Assembly: GCA_021166835.1 (NCBI GenBank)
Contig: JAJPEN010000024.1
Location: 41,933 to 105,932, forward strand
Reading direction: 5' to 3'
DNA length: 64,000 nt
Source of the DNA: Burkholderiaceae bacterium
GTDB taxonomy: Bacteria > Pseudomonadota > Gammaproteobacteria > Burkholderiales > Burkholderiaceae
Shown piece after piece: positions 16,982 through 29,025 of the stretch; positions within the stretch are counted from its first letter, which is position 1, and every line of letters begins with the position of its first letter. The notes below the pieces were generated by a model, which searched no databases, had not been told where the DNA came from, and worked only from the letters and a program-made list of their open reading frames with translations. The position numbers and the translations under genes were made by a program.

Positions 16982-18442
16982 GTGAACGGATCGCGGCCCG
17001 TGATCCGCGGCTATCCGCACAGGCCGAGCGTGAAGCCCGGCCACACGCTCGTGCTGCACGTGTCCACCGGCGCGCCGGCATTTCGCGTCGCGTTCCACCG
17101 CTGGATCGGGCAATTCGTCGCGATGTACGTGTCGGGCTGGCTGCCGGGAACGGATGCGCCCGAGCGCGCGCCCGACGTCGACTGGCAATGGCCGGCGTTC
17201 GAGTTCCGCATTCCGTCTGACTGGCCATCGGGCGTCTACGTCGCGCACCTGCAGGAGCAGGGTCGCGAACCCGGGAGGCTCGACGTGTCGATGGACCGCG
17301 CCGCCGCGCTCTTCGTCGTGCGCGGGCCCGGGCGCAGCCCGATCGTCTACAAGCTGCCGATCGCGACCTGGCACGCCTACAACTGCACCGGCGGCGCGTG
17401 CTTCTATCACGACCCGCCGCGCTCGATCGATCCGCCCGGCGCGCGCGTGAGCTGGCGCAGGCCGGGCGGCGGGATCGGCGGCATCACCTTCGGCGCGGTC
17501 GACCACTACGACGAGCGCTCGCCGCGGCAGACCTTCGCGCACTGGGACGCCGGCTTCATCGGGTGGCTGCGCGCCCGGGGACACGAGCCCGAATACTGCA
17601 CCGACCTCGACCTGCACGAGGACGACGGCCTGCTCGCGCAGCATCGGCTGATGCTCAGCGTCGGCCACGACGAGTACTGGAGCGAGACGATGCGTGCGCA
17701 GGTCGAGCGCTTCGTTGCCGGCGGCGGCAACGCGTGCTTCTTCGGCGCGAACGTGTGCTGGTGGCGCATCCATCTCGTCGACGACTGCGGCGCGATGGTC
17801 TGCCACCAGGGCGGGCCGCGCGGCGCGCTCGATCACTGGTGGTCCCCGGTGGGCGCGGCGCGCCCCGAAGACTCGCTCACCGGCGTCAGCTACCGGCACG
17901 GCGGCGGCTGGTGGGACGGCCCGCGCGAAACGCGCGGCTTCATCGTGCAGGACGATGCGCACTGGGTCTTCGACGGCACCGGGCTGCGCACCGGCGACGC
18001 TTTCGGCGCGAACACGACGCCGCCGATCGTCGGCTACGAATGCGACGGCGCGCCGCTGCTGCCGGTCGATGCGGCGCGCGGGCTGTACGCGCTGGCGCCC
18101 GACGCCGCCCGCTACGGCACGCCGCGCAGCTTCCGCGCGCTCGCCGTCGGTCCGCTCGACGAACGCTGGCAGGAGCTGCCGCACCGCGAGGGATACGACG
18201 CCAGGCAAGGCGTGCACTCGGCCACGCTCGGGCTGTACGAGCGCGACGGCACGGTCTTCACCGCGGGGTCGGTCGACTGGGCGCAGGCGCTCGCCCACGG
18301 CAGCGAGCCCGCCATCGAACGGATCACGCGCAACGTGATCGAGCGTCTGGCCGGCATCGGGCCCGACCGCGACTTGGGCGCCAATCCCGACCAGGGCTCG
18401 GGGCGCGGCGCGACCTCGTCCGCCTCGAGCCGGAACCGCTGA
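16982..18442 (+). CDS. N,N-dimethylformamidase beta subunit-like protein
   Basis: A 486-residue protein matching the C-terminal domain of the dimethylformamidase large subunit. Features are SVGHDEYWSETM near residue 226, VAGGGNACFFGANVCWWRI, ATWHAYNCTGG, and Trp/Gly-rich segments near the C-terminus. The N-terminal 110 residues look like an immunoglobulin-like beta domain. In the true enzyme this subunit holds a mononuclear iron centre, but most relatives are uncharacterised and the small alpha subunit gene is absent here. It starts with GTG at 16982, seven bases after the carbamoyltransferase, so co-expression is very likely. It could act on an amide or N-formyl group of the product made by its neighbours (inference). 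Confidence 0.8.
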   Translation: MNGSRPVIRGYPHRPSVKPGHTLVLHVSTGAPAFRVAFHRWIGQFVAMYVSGWLPGTDAPERAPDVDWQWPAFEFRIPSDWPSGVYVAHLQEQGREPGRLDVSMDRAAALFVVRGPGRSPIVYKLPIATWHAYNCTGGACFYHDPPRSIDPPGARVSWRRPGGGIGGITFGAVDHYDERSPRQTFAHWDAGFIGWLRARGHEPEYCTDLDLHEDDGLLAQHRLMLSVGHDEYWSETMRAQVERFVAGGGNACFFGANVCWWRIHLVDDCGAMVCHQGGPRGALDHWWSPVGAARPEDSLTGVSYRHGGGWWDGPRETRGFIVQDDAHWVFDGTGLRTGDAFGANTTPPIVGYECDGAPLLPVDAARGLYALAPDAARYGTPRSFRALAVGPLDERWQELPHREGYDARQGVHSATLGLYERDGTVFTAGSVDWAQALAHGSEPAIERITRNVIERLAGIGPDRDLGANPDQGSGRGATSSASSRNR

Positions 18443-18446
18443 TCCC

Positions 18447-20282
18447 ATGGCTCGACTCCCGTCGCCCCGCATCAGCGTGCTGATGCCGACCTACGAGCAG
18501 CCGGCCTTCCTCGCGCGCGCGCTCGACTCGCTGTACCGGCAACGCATCGACGACTGGGAGCTGGTGCTGGTCGACGCGAGCTTCTCCGACGACACCGCGC
18601 GCGTCGTCGATCGCTGGCTCTCCGACTCGCGCATCCGCTACCTGCGCATCCACGAGGGCGGCCTGGGCTTCGCGCTGAACGTCGCACTCGATCACGCGCG
18701 CGCCGGACGCATCGCCTATCTGCCTAGCGACGACCTCTGGTACGAGGAGCACCTCGACCGCCTCGATGCGCTGCTCGAAGCGCATCCTCGGGCGGTGCTC
18801 GCCCATTCGGGCGTGCGCTACCGCTACAACCGCGAGGCGCCCGGCGCCGTTCCCGGCTTCGCCCTGCAGCTCGTGCAGTGCATGCACCGGCGCGTATCCG
18901 AGCGCTGGACCGAGCGCGACGAGATCGAGTCCGACGACCTCGACCGTCTCTACTGGAACCGGCTGCGCGCACATGGCGCCTTCGTCGGCGGCGAGCGCGT
19001 CAGCTGCGAATGGGTCGATCATCCGGCGCAGCGGCACAAGCGCATGCGGGAGCCGGTGGGCGGCATCAATCCGTTCCGGCAGCACTATCGGGTAAGCACG
19101 CCGTTGCGCTTCCAAACGACGACGGGCAACTTCATCGACGAGGAAACGCAGTACCGCGCGCAGCGCGCCCGCGCCGGCACGCCGCGCGCGCGCGACGGCC
19201 TGAAGATCCTGCTGGTCGGCGAGCTGGCCTACAACGCCGATCGCGTGCTCGCGCTCGAGGAGCGCGGCCACGAGCTGCACGGCCTGTGGATGCCGGACCC
19301 CTACTGGTACAACACGGTAGGCCCGCTGCCCTTCGGCCACGTGCGCGATCTGCCGCGCGACGACTGGCGACGCGCGTTGGGTGAACTGCAACCCGACCTC
19401 GTCTATGCGCTGCTGAACTGGCAGGCGGTGCCCTTCGCACACGAGGTGATGCGCGAGGCGCGCGGCATTCCCTTCGTCTGGCATTTCAAGGAAGGTCCGT
19501 TCATCTGCCTCGAGAAGGGCACCTGGCCGCAGCTCGTCGAGCTGCATCGCGACGCCGACGGACAGATCTTCAGCAGCCCCGAAATGCGCGACTGGTTCGA
19601 CACCGTGGTGCCGGGCCTTTCACGGCGCACGCCGACGCACGTGCTCGACGGCGACCTGCCGCGTGCCGGATGGTTCCGCGGCGAGCCCTCGCCGAAACTG
19701 TCGGCGAGCGACGGCGAGATCCACACCGTCGTTCCCGGCAGGCCGATCGGCCTGCACCCGCCCGACGTCGCGACGCTCGCGCGACAGCGCATTCATCTGC
19801 ATTTCTACGGCGACTTCACGCACGGCCAGTGGCTCGAGTGGATCGCGAAGGCGCGCGCGCTCGCGCCGCATCACCTGCATCTGCATCCGCACGTCGACGC
19901 GTCCGGCTGGGTGCGCGAGTTCTCGCAGTACGACGCAGGCTGGCTGCACGCGTTTCGCAGCGTCAACGAAGGCGAGCTGCGCCGCGCGAACTGGGACGAC
20001 CTCAACTACCCGGCACGGATGACGACGCTGGCCGCGGCCGGCCTGCCGATGATCCAGCAGGCGAATCGGGGATCGATCGTCGCGACCGAGGCGCTCACGC
20101 GTCGGCTCGGCACCGGCGTCTTCTTCGACGGGTTCGACGAACTGGGGGAGATCCTGCGCGACGAGGACGCGATGCGGACCTGCGGCGAGGCGGTGCGCAC
20201 GCATCGGGAGGCGTTCACCTTCGATGCGCACGCGGACGAGCTGGTGGCGTTCTTCCGGCGCGTGATGCGCCGGGGCCTGTGA
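18447..20282 (+). CDS. Two-domain glycosyltransferase: GT2-like N-terminus fused to a GT-B-like C-terminus
   Basis: A 611-residue soluble protein. Residues 1-240 form a GT-A/GT2 domain: RISVLMPTYEQPAFL, then LVLVDASFSDDT, and YLPSDDLWYEEHLDRLDALL with the acidic metal-binding pair. After a short linker (residues about 245-255), residues 256-611 resemble a GT-B/GT4-like fold: KILLVGELAYNADRVLALEE, PFVWHFKEGPFICLEKG, and a C-terminal segment with MTTLAAAGLPMIQQ. There are no membrane segments or signal peptide. It begins four bases after the DMFase-like gene. It could add two sugars in sequence, with the carbamoyltransferase decorating them (inference). The acceptor is unknown. Confidence 0.8.
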   Translation: MARLPSPRISVLMPTYEQPAFLARALDSLYRQRIDDWELVLVDASFSDDTARVVDRWLSDSRIRYLRIHEGGLGFALNVALDHARAGRIAYLPSDDLWYEEHLDRLDALLEAHPRAVLAHSGVRYRYNREAPGAVPGFALQLVQCMHRRVSERWTERDEIESDDLDRLYWNRLRAHGAFVGGERVSCEWVDHPAQRHKRMREPVGGINPFRQHYRVSTPLRFQTTTGNFIDEETQYRAQRARAGTPRARDGLKILLVGELAYNADRVLALEERGHELHGLWMPDPYWYNTVGPLPFGHVRDLPRDDWRRALGELQPDLVYALLNWQAVPFAHEVMREARGIPFVWHFKEGPFICLEKGTWPQLVELHRDADGQIFSSPEMRDWFDTVVPGLSRRTPTHVLDGDLPRAGWFRGEPSPKLSASDGEIHTVVPGRPIGLHPPDVATLARQRIHLHFYGDFTHGQWLEWIAKARALAPHHLHLHPHVDASGWVREFSQYDAGWLHAFRSVNEGELRRANWDDLNYPARMTTLAAAGLPMIQQANRGSIVATEALTRRLGTGVFFDGFDELGEILRDEDAMRTCGEAVRTHREAFTFDAHADELVAFFRRVMRRGL

Positions 20283-20297
20283 ACAGGCAGGCCCTGG

Positions 20298-20690
20298 CTA
20301 GAACTGCTCCCACGGCAGTCCGTCGAAACGCCATCCGTTGCTCTTGCCGCGTTGGCGATCGGCGTTCATGTCGCCCTCGAAGCCGTGCAGCACGTTGTAG
20401 ACGGCGCTGAAGCCGGCCGCCTCGAGCGCCGCGGCCGCTTCCACCGAGCGCTTGCCGCTGCGGCAGATCAGCACCACCGGCCGGTCGAGCGAGTTGCCGG
20501 CGAGCTTCTTCACGTCCGCGACGAAGTGCGGGTTGAATTCCCAGTCGGGCGCGTCGTACCAGGGGACGTGCATCGAGCCGACGGCGTGACCGACGAAGAA
20601 ATACTCGGGATCGCTGCGGCAGTCGACGAACAGGACCTCGGGATTGCTGAGGATGAAGTCGTGCGCCTGGCGGGGGAGGAGGTCTTTCAT
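20298..20690 (-). CDS. Rhodanese-like domain protein
   Basis: A 130-residue single-domain rhodanese with the active-site loop LICRSGKRS; the catalytic Cys is residue 76. The motifs FVDCRSDPEYFFVGHAVGS and YNVLHGFEGD are typical of sulfurtransferases in which a persulfide forms on the loop Cys. The ATG at 20690 (MKDLLPRQAHDF) gives the usual length; the frame extends to 20732. The loop is CRSGKRS, of the stand-alone type. It converges with the glycosyltransferase (15 bases between stops) and lies downstream of the rhomboid gene on the same strand. Confidence 0.88.
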   Translation of the reverse strand: MKDLLPRQAHDFILSNPEVLFVDCRSDPEYFFVGHAVGSMHVPWYDAPDWEFNPHFVADVKKLAGNSLDRPVVLICRSGKRSVEAAAALEAAGFSAVYNVLHGFEGDMNADRQRGKSNGWRFDGLPWEQF

Positions 20691-20795
20691 CGCGCGGATG
20701 GTAACCGGGCCCCATATCGCCGCGCCGCTCATGCGAAATGCTTCGATCGAAATGCCGAAGCGTGAAAAGCCGCCTGCGTTCCTGCGTCCAGGCCG

Positions 20796-21392
20796 TCAGC
20801 GCCGCCGGTTCCACTTCGACATGGCGCCGCCGAAGCGGTACGCGATCCACCCGCCCAGCATCCCGCCCAGGTGCGCGAAATGGGCGACCCCCGAGGCCGA
20901 GCCCGTCACGCCGAGCACCAGTTCGAGCGCGCCGTAGAGTGCGACGAACACGCGTGCCGGCATCGGGATCGGCGGAAAGAGCAGCATCACCGTGCGGTTC
21001 GGGAACACGATCGCATAGCTGAGCAGCACCGCGAACACGCCAGCCGACGCGCCGATCACCGGCAGCCCGCCGCCGCCGAAGGCCTCGCCGACGAAGATCT
21101 GCGCGATCGCGCCGGTGACGACGCCGAGGAAATAGCCGAAAGCCAGGCGCCGCGCGCCCCAGACGCGTTCCAGGTCGGTGCCGAACATCCAGACCGCGAA
21201 CATGTTGAACAGCAGGTGCGTGAGCCCGCCGTGCAGGAAGCTGTAGCTCAGCAGCGTCCACGGCGCCGCGAGCACGTTCGTCCAGGGGCTCGGCCACAGC
21301 GCGAACCACTCGATCGTCACCGGCCCGAGCAGCCCCTGCAGCAGGAAGCCGACGACGTTCGCGGTGATCAGGAACTGGATGAAGGGGGTCAA
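20796..21392 (-). CDS. Rhomboid family intramembrane serine protease
   Basis: A 198-residue membrane protein with six predicted helices. The catalytic Ser116 is in GASAG, the catalytic His is in HFAHLGG (His171/His174), and the HGGLTHLLFNM motif at about 54-64 carries the conserved Asn. This is the minimal six-helix rhomboid core without an extra domain. It cleaves substrates within the membrane; no substrate is evident here. It is separated by 105 bases from the downstream rhodanese gene and may form an operon with it. Confidence 0.9.
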   Translation of the reverse strand: MTPFIQFLITANVVGFLLQGLLGPVTIEWFALWPSPWTNVLAAPWTLLSYSFLHGGLTHLLFNMFAVWMFGTDLERVWGARRLAFGYFLGVVTGAIAQIFVGEAFGGGGLPVIGASAGVFAVLLSYAIVFPNRTVMLLFPPIPMPARVFVALYGALELVLGVTGSASGVAHFAHLGGMLGGWIAYRFGGAMSKWNRRR

Positions 21393-21522
21393 GAGTCGGT
21401 CCGGCTCGGTGGCGGAGCCGACAGCGTACCCGCAACACGCGCGCGGGGGTCCAGTGCCCGCCGGCTGCGGTCAGCGGTGCGGCTCGCCCGCTCCCGCCAC
21501 CCGCGCGGCCTCGCGCGGCTGG

Positions 21523-21930
21523 TCAGTCTGGCGACTCGCCCGTCTCCAGAATCCGCGCCGCCTCGCGTACCCGCTGTCCCTCGCGCAGCCCCGCTGCCCG
21601 CGCCGCATCGTTCACGAAGCTCACGACGCCGTTCTCGTAGCCGTCCTGCGCATCGCCGATGCGCGCGGAGTCGTGCGAATACGTCGCGCAGGCGACGCCG
21701 ATCGCATCGAGCAGCCCGAGCGCGACGATGCCCGCGCGGTCCTTTCCGACGCCCGCGTCGTTGAAGAACACCGCACGCGGCTTCGCCGGCGCGCGCAGCA
21801 CGAAGCCGGTGGACGAGACGCCGCCGTGCGAGCCGGAGACGATCACCGAATCGGCGTGCGAAGCGTCGATCGAAGTGATCGTGTCGAGCAGATGCACGAC
21901 GACGCGTGCTCGGGCAGCGTCGACGCTCAT
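21523..21930 (-). CDS. Conserved-looking protein of unknown function coupled to the VapC-like toxin
   Basis: A 135-residue protein with no signal peptide or membrane segment. Distinct features are SVIVSGSHGGVSSTGF, AVFFNDAGVGKDRAGI, and ARIGDAQDGYENGVVSFVN, which look like conserved glycine-rich loops of an enzyme. I do not recognise the family. The ATG at 21930 overlaps the toxin stop as TGATG, so translation is coupled. The frame can be extended to 22044, but that part is read through the toxin gene and looks like noise. Its presence in a toxin-antitoxin operon may be incidental. Confidence 0.65.
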   Translation of the reverse strand: MSVDAARARVVVHLLDTITSIDASHADSVIVSGSHGGVSSTGFVLRAPAKPRAVFFNDAGVGKDRAGIVALGLLDAIGVACATYSHDSARIGDAQDGYENGVVSFVNDAARAAGLREGQRVREAARILETGESPD

Positions 21931-22340
21931 CAGGGCAGGAAATCCGCCGTCCTGCGCCCGACCCGCAGTCCGTCCACCTGCGCGAAATGCTCGTCGAGCG
22001 TGAGAAGTGCGATACCGCGCTCGAGCGCGCTTGCCGCGATCCACAGATCGTTCGTAGGTATCGGTCGCCCCTTGCGTCGAAGACTCGCGTAAACGAGCGC
22101 GTATCGGTCGGCCGTCTCGTCGGTGACGTTCAGAACCACTACCCGTTCGGAGGCGAGAAAACGCGACAGTTGCGCGCGATTCGACGGTTCGCGCGTGCCG
22201 GCGGCGAAGCCGGCGAGCAACTCTCCAAGGACGATGCTGTTGAAGTAGAGTATGTCCGTGTGAGCCAGCACGTCGACGATCTCCGGATCGCCGCGCAGGA
22301 ACGCCACGTAGGCGTTGGTGTCGACGAGTAGCGGGCGCAC
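21930..22340 (-). CDS. PIN-domain toxin, VapC-like
   Basis: A 136-residue PIN-domain protein. It starts with GTG at 22340, giving MRPLLVDTNAYVAFLRG with the first acidic residue at Asp7. Glu40 is in LGELLAGF. PTNDLWIAASALE carries the third conserved Asp, and LLTLDEHF the fourth. These four acidic residues bind Mg in VapC ribonucleases. It lies four bases after the antitoxin gene. The closest type is the FitB/VapC group, which cuts tRNA or other RNAs. Confidence 0.88.
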   Translation of the reverse strand: MRPLLVDTNAYVAFLRGDPEIVDVLAHTDILYFNSIVLGELLAGFAAGTREPSNRAQLSRFLASERVVVLNVTDETADRYALVYASLRRKGRPIPTNDLWIAASALERGIALLTLDEHFAQVDGLRVGRRTADFLP

Positions 22341-22344
22341 GCGT

Positions 22345-22605
22345 TCATCTCCAGAGTTCGGGTTCTACCTCCGAGAACGGCGCTGTAGCGGCCTCGAATT
22401 CCGCTGCTTCCTCCTCGCTCCAGACGCCGGCCAGGTCGTCCAGGTCGTCGTGTCTGTGCGCGAGCGATTTCCGCTGGATCTTCCCCAGGCCTTGGTCGAT
22501 CAGTCGAAGAATGAGGGCATTCACGCTGATCCGCTCCCTGCGCGCTCGCGCCTTCAGTGAAGCCAACGTCTCCGGGTCCACGCCGCGAACGCTCAGGTTC
22601 GACAT
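22345..22605 (-). CDS. VapB/FitA-like antitoxin with ribbon-helix-helix N-terminus
   Basis: An 86-residue protein. The N-terminus, LSVRGVDPETLASLKARARR followed by ERISVNALILRLI, is a ribbon-helix-helix DNA-binding motif of the FitA/Arc type. The acidic C-terminal tail (DDLDDLAGVWSEEEAAEFEA) is the usual toxin-neutralising region. The ATG at 22605 is chosen because it gives the complete fold; the frame continues far upstream without similarity. It is the first gene of the operon. The 111-base gap to the divergent isocitrate dehydrogenase gene should hold its autoregulated promoter. Confidence 0.85.
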   Translation of the reverse strand: MSNLSVRGVDPETLASLKARARRERISVNALILRLIDQGLGKIQRKSLAHRHDDLDDLAGVWSEEEAAEFEAATAPFSEVEPELWR

Positions 22606-22716
22606 GCTATTACCCCTGCCTGCATTTACGTCCAAAGATGGTAGCAAATGCCGCCGCCGGAGTGTCGGCTCTCGATCGGCTCTCGGGCCGGCAAACGCGC
22701 GGCATAGAATTCGCGC

Positions 22717-23763
22717 ATGCCCCCCATTGCCCCCATCCCCGCCACCCTCATCCCCGGCGACGGCATCGGCCCCGAAATCGTCGATGCCACGCTCGCCGTC
22801 CTCGCCGCGCTCGACGCCCCCTTCCAATGGGACCGCCAGATCGCCGGCCTGGAAGGCGTGCGCGTGGCCGGCGATCCGCTGCCGCCCGCCACGCTCGACA
22901 GCATCCGCCGCACGCGCCTGGCGCTGAAGGGTCCGCTCGCCACTCCCTCGGGCAGCGGCTATCGCTCGTCGAACGTTCGACTGCGCGAGGAGTTCCGCCT
23001 CTACGCGAACCTGCGTCCCGCGCGCACGATCGTGCCGGGCGGCCGCTTCGAGAACATCGACCTGATCGTCGTGCGCGAGAACCTCGAGGGACTGTACGTC
23101 GGGCACGAGTACTACGTGCCGGTGGGCGACGACCCGCGCGCGGTGGCGGTGGCCACCGGCATCAACACGCGCGAGGGCAGCCGCCGCATCGTCGAGTTCG
23201 CCTTCGAGACGGCGGTGAAGCACGGGCGGCGCAAGGTCACGCTCGTGCACAAGGCCAACATCATGAAGGCGCTCACCGGCATCTTCCTCGACGTCGGCCA
23301 GGAGATGTACGAGCGCAGGTACAAGGGCCGCTTCGCCTTCGAGACGATGATCGTCGATGCCTGCGCGATGAAGCTCGTCATCGACCCCTGGCAGTTCGAC
23401 GTGATCGTCACGACGAACCTGTTCGGCGACATCCTCTCCGACCTCGTCGCCGGACTGGTCGGCGGACTGGGCGTCACGCCCGGCGCGAACATCGGCGCCG
23501 ACGCGGCGATCTTCGAGGCGGTGCACGGTTCGGCGCCCGACATCGCAGGCAAGGGCGTGGCGAACCCCACGGCGCTGATGTTGTCGGCGGCGATGATGCT
23601 CGAGCACTGCGGGATGCCGGAGAAGGCGACGCGATTGCGCGAGGCGCTCATCCGGACGATCGCCGTCGACGGGATCCGCACGCGCGATCTCGGCGGGAGC
23701 GCGGATACGGCGGGGTTCACGAAGGCGCTGGTGGCTGCGATCGGGCAGGGCGCATCGACATGA
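22717..23763 (+). CDS. NAD-type isocitrate dehydrogenase (isopropylmalate dehydrogenase superfamily)
   Basis: A 348-residue beta-decarboxylating dehydrogenase. Visible motifs are IPGDGIGPEI at the start; LKGPLATPSGSGYRSSNVRL, whose Ser/Asn pattern binds isocitrate rather than isopropylmalate; NLRPARTI; VRENLEGLYVG with the catalytic Tyr region; VHKANIMK with the catalytic Lys; NLFGDILSDL with metal-binding Asp; and EAVHGSAPDIAGK. It is close to the homo-oligomeric NAD-dependent enzymes of Betaproteobacteria and mitochondrial IDH3. Its product, 2-oxoglutarate, feeds the TCA cycle. The stop overlaps the next start (ATGA). Confidence 0.88.
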   Translation: MPPIAPIPATLIPGDGIGPEIVDATLAVLAALDAPFQWDRQIAGLEGVRVAGDPLPPATLDSIRRTRLALKGPLATPSGSGYRSSNVRLREEFRLYANLRPARTIVPGGRFENIDLIVVRENLEGLYVGHEYYVPVGDDPRAVAVATGINTREGSRRIVEFAFETAVKHGRRKVTLVHKANIMKALTGIFLDVGQEMYERRYKGRFAFETMIVDACAMKLVIDPWQFDVIVTTNLFGDILSDLVAGLVGGLGVTPGANIGADAAIFEAVHGSAPDIAGKGVANPTALMLSAAMMLEHCGMPEKATRLREALIRTIAVDGIRTRDLGGSADTAGFTKALVAAIGQGAST

Positions 23764-24302
23764 ACGACTCGCGCGAGGCCGACCCGCGCCTTCGCCGCCG
23801 CTTCGTCGCCCTGCTGGGCTTCTCGATCCTCTCGGCCTGCTCGACGGTGCCTCCCTCGTCGCGCGGACCTTTCGATTCCATCGACCCCGACTTCGGAGGC
23901 GCCGACCCCGACCCCGCTTTCGGCTTGCCCGAGGACCTCGCCCGCGAGGCGAGCTTCCTCGCGCTCAGCCTCGTCGATACGCCTTACCGCTACGGCGGCA
24001 ACACTCCCGCCGGCGGCTTCGACTGCAGCGGATTGATCGTCTACGTGTTCCGCAACGCAGCCGGGCTGGGCCTGCCCCGCACGGTGGCGCAACTGGCGCA
24101 AGTGGGCCAACCGGTGCGCCCCCGCGTCATCCGAAGCGGCGACCTCGTCCTCTTCGACACGACCGGCCGCTTCTCGCACGCCGGAATCTACGTGGGCGCC
24201 GGCCGCTTCGTGCACGCGCCTTCCACCGGCGGCGTAGTGCGCCTGGATGGCCTGCAGGCGCGCTACTGGAAGCCGCGCTTTTCGGGCGTGCGGCGCGTAT
24301 GA
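23760..24302 (+). CDS. NlpC/P60 family lipoprotein, cell-wall endopeptidase
   Basis: A 180-residue protein with a lipoprotein signal: basic start, hydrophobic stretch, and lipobox LSAC with Cys27. The C-terminal NlpC/P60 domain has the catalytic Cys89 in GGFDCSGL, His140 in FSHAGIYVG, and a third polar residue at His152. It should cut stem-peptide bonds of peptidoglycan from the outer or inner membrane. The ATG overlaps the isocitrate dehydrogenase stop. Codon use and GC are like the neighbours. Confidence 0.88.
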   Translation: MNDSREADPRLRRRFVALLGFSILSACSTVPPSSRGPFDSIDPDFGGADPDPAFGLPEDLAREASFLALSLVDTPYRYGGNTPAGGFDCSGLIVYVFRNAAGLGLPRTVAQLAQVGQPVRPRVIRSGDLVLFDTTGRFSHAGIYVGAGRFVHAPSTGGVVRLDGLQARYWKPRFSGVRRV

Positions 24303-24351
24303 CACGCCACCCGGCCGGGTCGCCGCGCGCTTCTTCATCGGCCCGAAGGTC

Positions 24352-24735
24352 ATGAGGCGCGACGCCGTGATTCGCGCGGCTTTCTGGCTGGCACTCGCCG
24401 CCGTGCTCGTGCTGTCGCTGTGGCCGTCGCCCGAACCGCCGCCCGTGTCCACCGGCTGGGACAAGTCCGATCACGCCGTCGCCTGGTTCGTGGTCGGCCT
24501 GCTCGGCATCGGAGCCTACGGCAACCGCGCCCGCCTGTGGGGGGCGCTGTGGGCCTACGGCGGCGCGATCGAGCTGCTGCAGGGCCTCACCGACTATCGA
24601 ACGGGCGACTGGGGCGACTGGTTCGCCGATGCCGTCGGCATCGGGCTGGCGTTGGTCCTCGGTGCGATTGCGCGTCGATGCCTGCGCGCCAGACTGCCGT
24701 TCTCGTTTCCATCGGCCGCAGGGCCGGAGCTGTAG
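24352..24735 (+). CDS. VanZ-like membrane protein
   Basis: A 127-residue protein with about four hydrophobic segments. The conserved VanZ pattern is seen in [17 protein letters not shown] and in [20 protein letters not shown] followed by [12 protein letters not shown], which contains the family acidic residues. VanZ-like proteins occur widely and their general function is unsettled; the link to glycopeptide resistance applies to the enterococcal member only. The ATG at 24352 is chosen; the frame opens 105 bases earlier. It may share the operon with the lipoprotein gene 49 bases upstream. Confidence 0.82.
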   Translation: MRRDAVIRAAFWLALAAVLVLSLWPSPEPPPVSTGWDKSDHAVAWFVVGLLGIGAYGNRARLWGALWAYGGAIELLQGLTDYRTGDWGDWFADAVGIGLALVLGAIARRCLRARLPFSFPSAAGPEL

Positions 24736-24747
24736 AGCCGCGGGAGC

Positions 24748-24783
24748 CGCTGAGTGCGCTGAGTGCGCTGAGTGCGCCGAGTG
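24748..24783. repeat. Four tandem copies of a 9-bp unit upstream of metH
   Basis: Three exact copies of CGCTGAGTG are followed by CGCCGAGTG. They lie 80 bases before the metH start and 13 bases after the VanZ-like stop. Each copy contains GAGTG. A possible -10 hexamer TATACT is at 24819-24824. The repeat could be a slippage product or a regulator-binding array; sequence alone does not decide. Confidence 0.6.
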
Positions 24784-24862
24784 CGGCCATTCCGCCAATG
24801 GGCCCAATACGCGCTCGATATACTCGCCCGGTCTTCCCGTTCCTCCTCCTGGCTCCCCCGAA

Positions 24863-28636
<3,774 letters not shown>

Positions 28637-28893
28637 GGGGTGGGATGTTGGCGCGGGGTGCCGGCGTTGGGGGCGTGGGGCTCATGGCGCGGCGCGGCAT
28701 GGCACGGTGCCGCATAGGGACGGCGCCGGGTGGCAGCGCATGGGGGTGCCGTACCGGGCGTGCCGCACGAACCGCACCCACCGCTCGATGCCGCAGAGCA
28801 CTCCGGAGTGCCGCGGAGCACCCGCAGAGCACCCGCTAGAGCGCCGCAGAGCGCCGCAGAGCACCGCAGCGTCCCGGCCTGGAACCGCCGCGC

Positions 28894-28959
28894 GCCGCAT
28901 AGAACAGCGTTTTTTGCTGCGTAAATCGTTTCGGAAGCGAAAACGCCGCTCTCTGCAGC
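28894..28959 (+). repeat. 66-bp dispersed palindromic repeat, copy B
   Basis: It begins GCCGCATAGAACAGCG and ends CGCCGCTCTCTGCAGC; the two halves are complementary over about 20 bases with mismatches. It aligns without gaps to the reverse complement of copy E (59152) with 49 of 66 identical bases by hand count. Like copy A it is followed by GTGTC. It was taken as the reference orientation for the family. Confidence 0.8.
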
Positions 28960-29025
28960 GTGTCCCGCGCGCTCGGTGCAAGGTCTGCGCTCGTCGGGGA
29001 CATTTGCGCCCGGTAGCTGCGGCAA

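Noticed and set aside
24736..24862. A cobalamin or SAH riboswitch before metH
   Set aside because: The leader is only about 125 bases and no B12-box or SAH-riboswitch consensus could be found.
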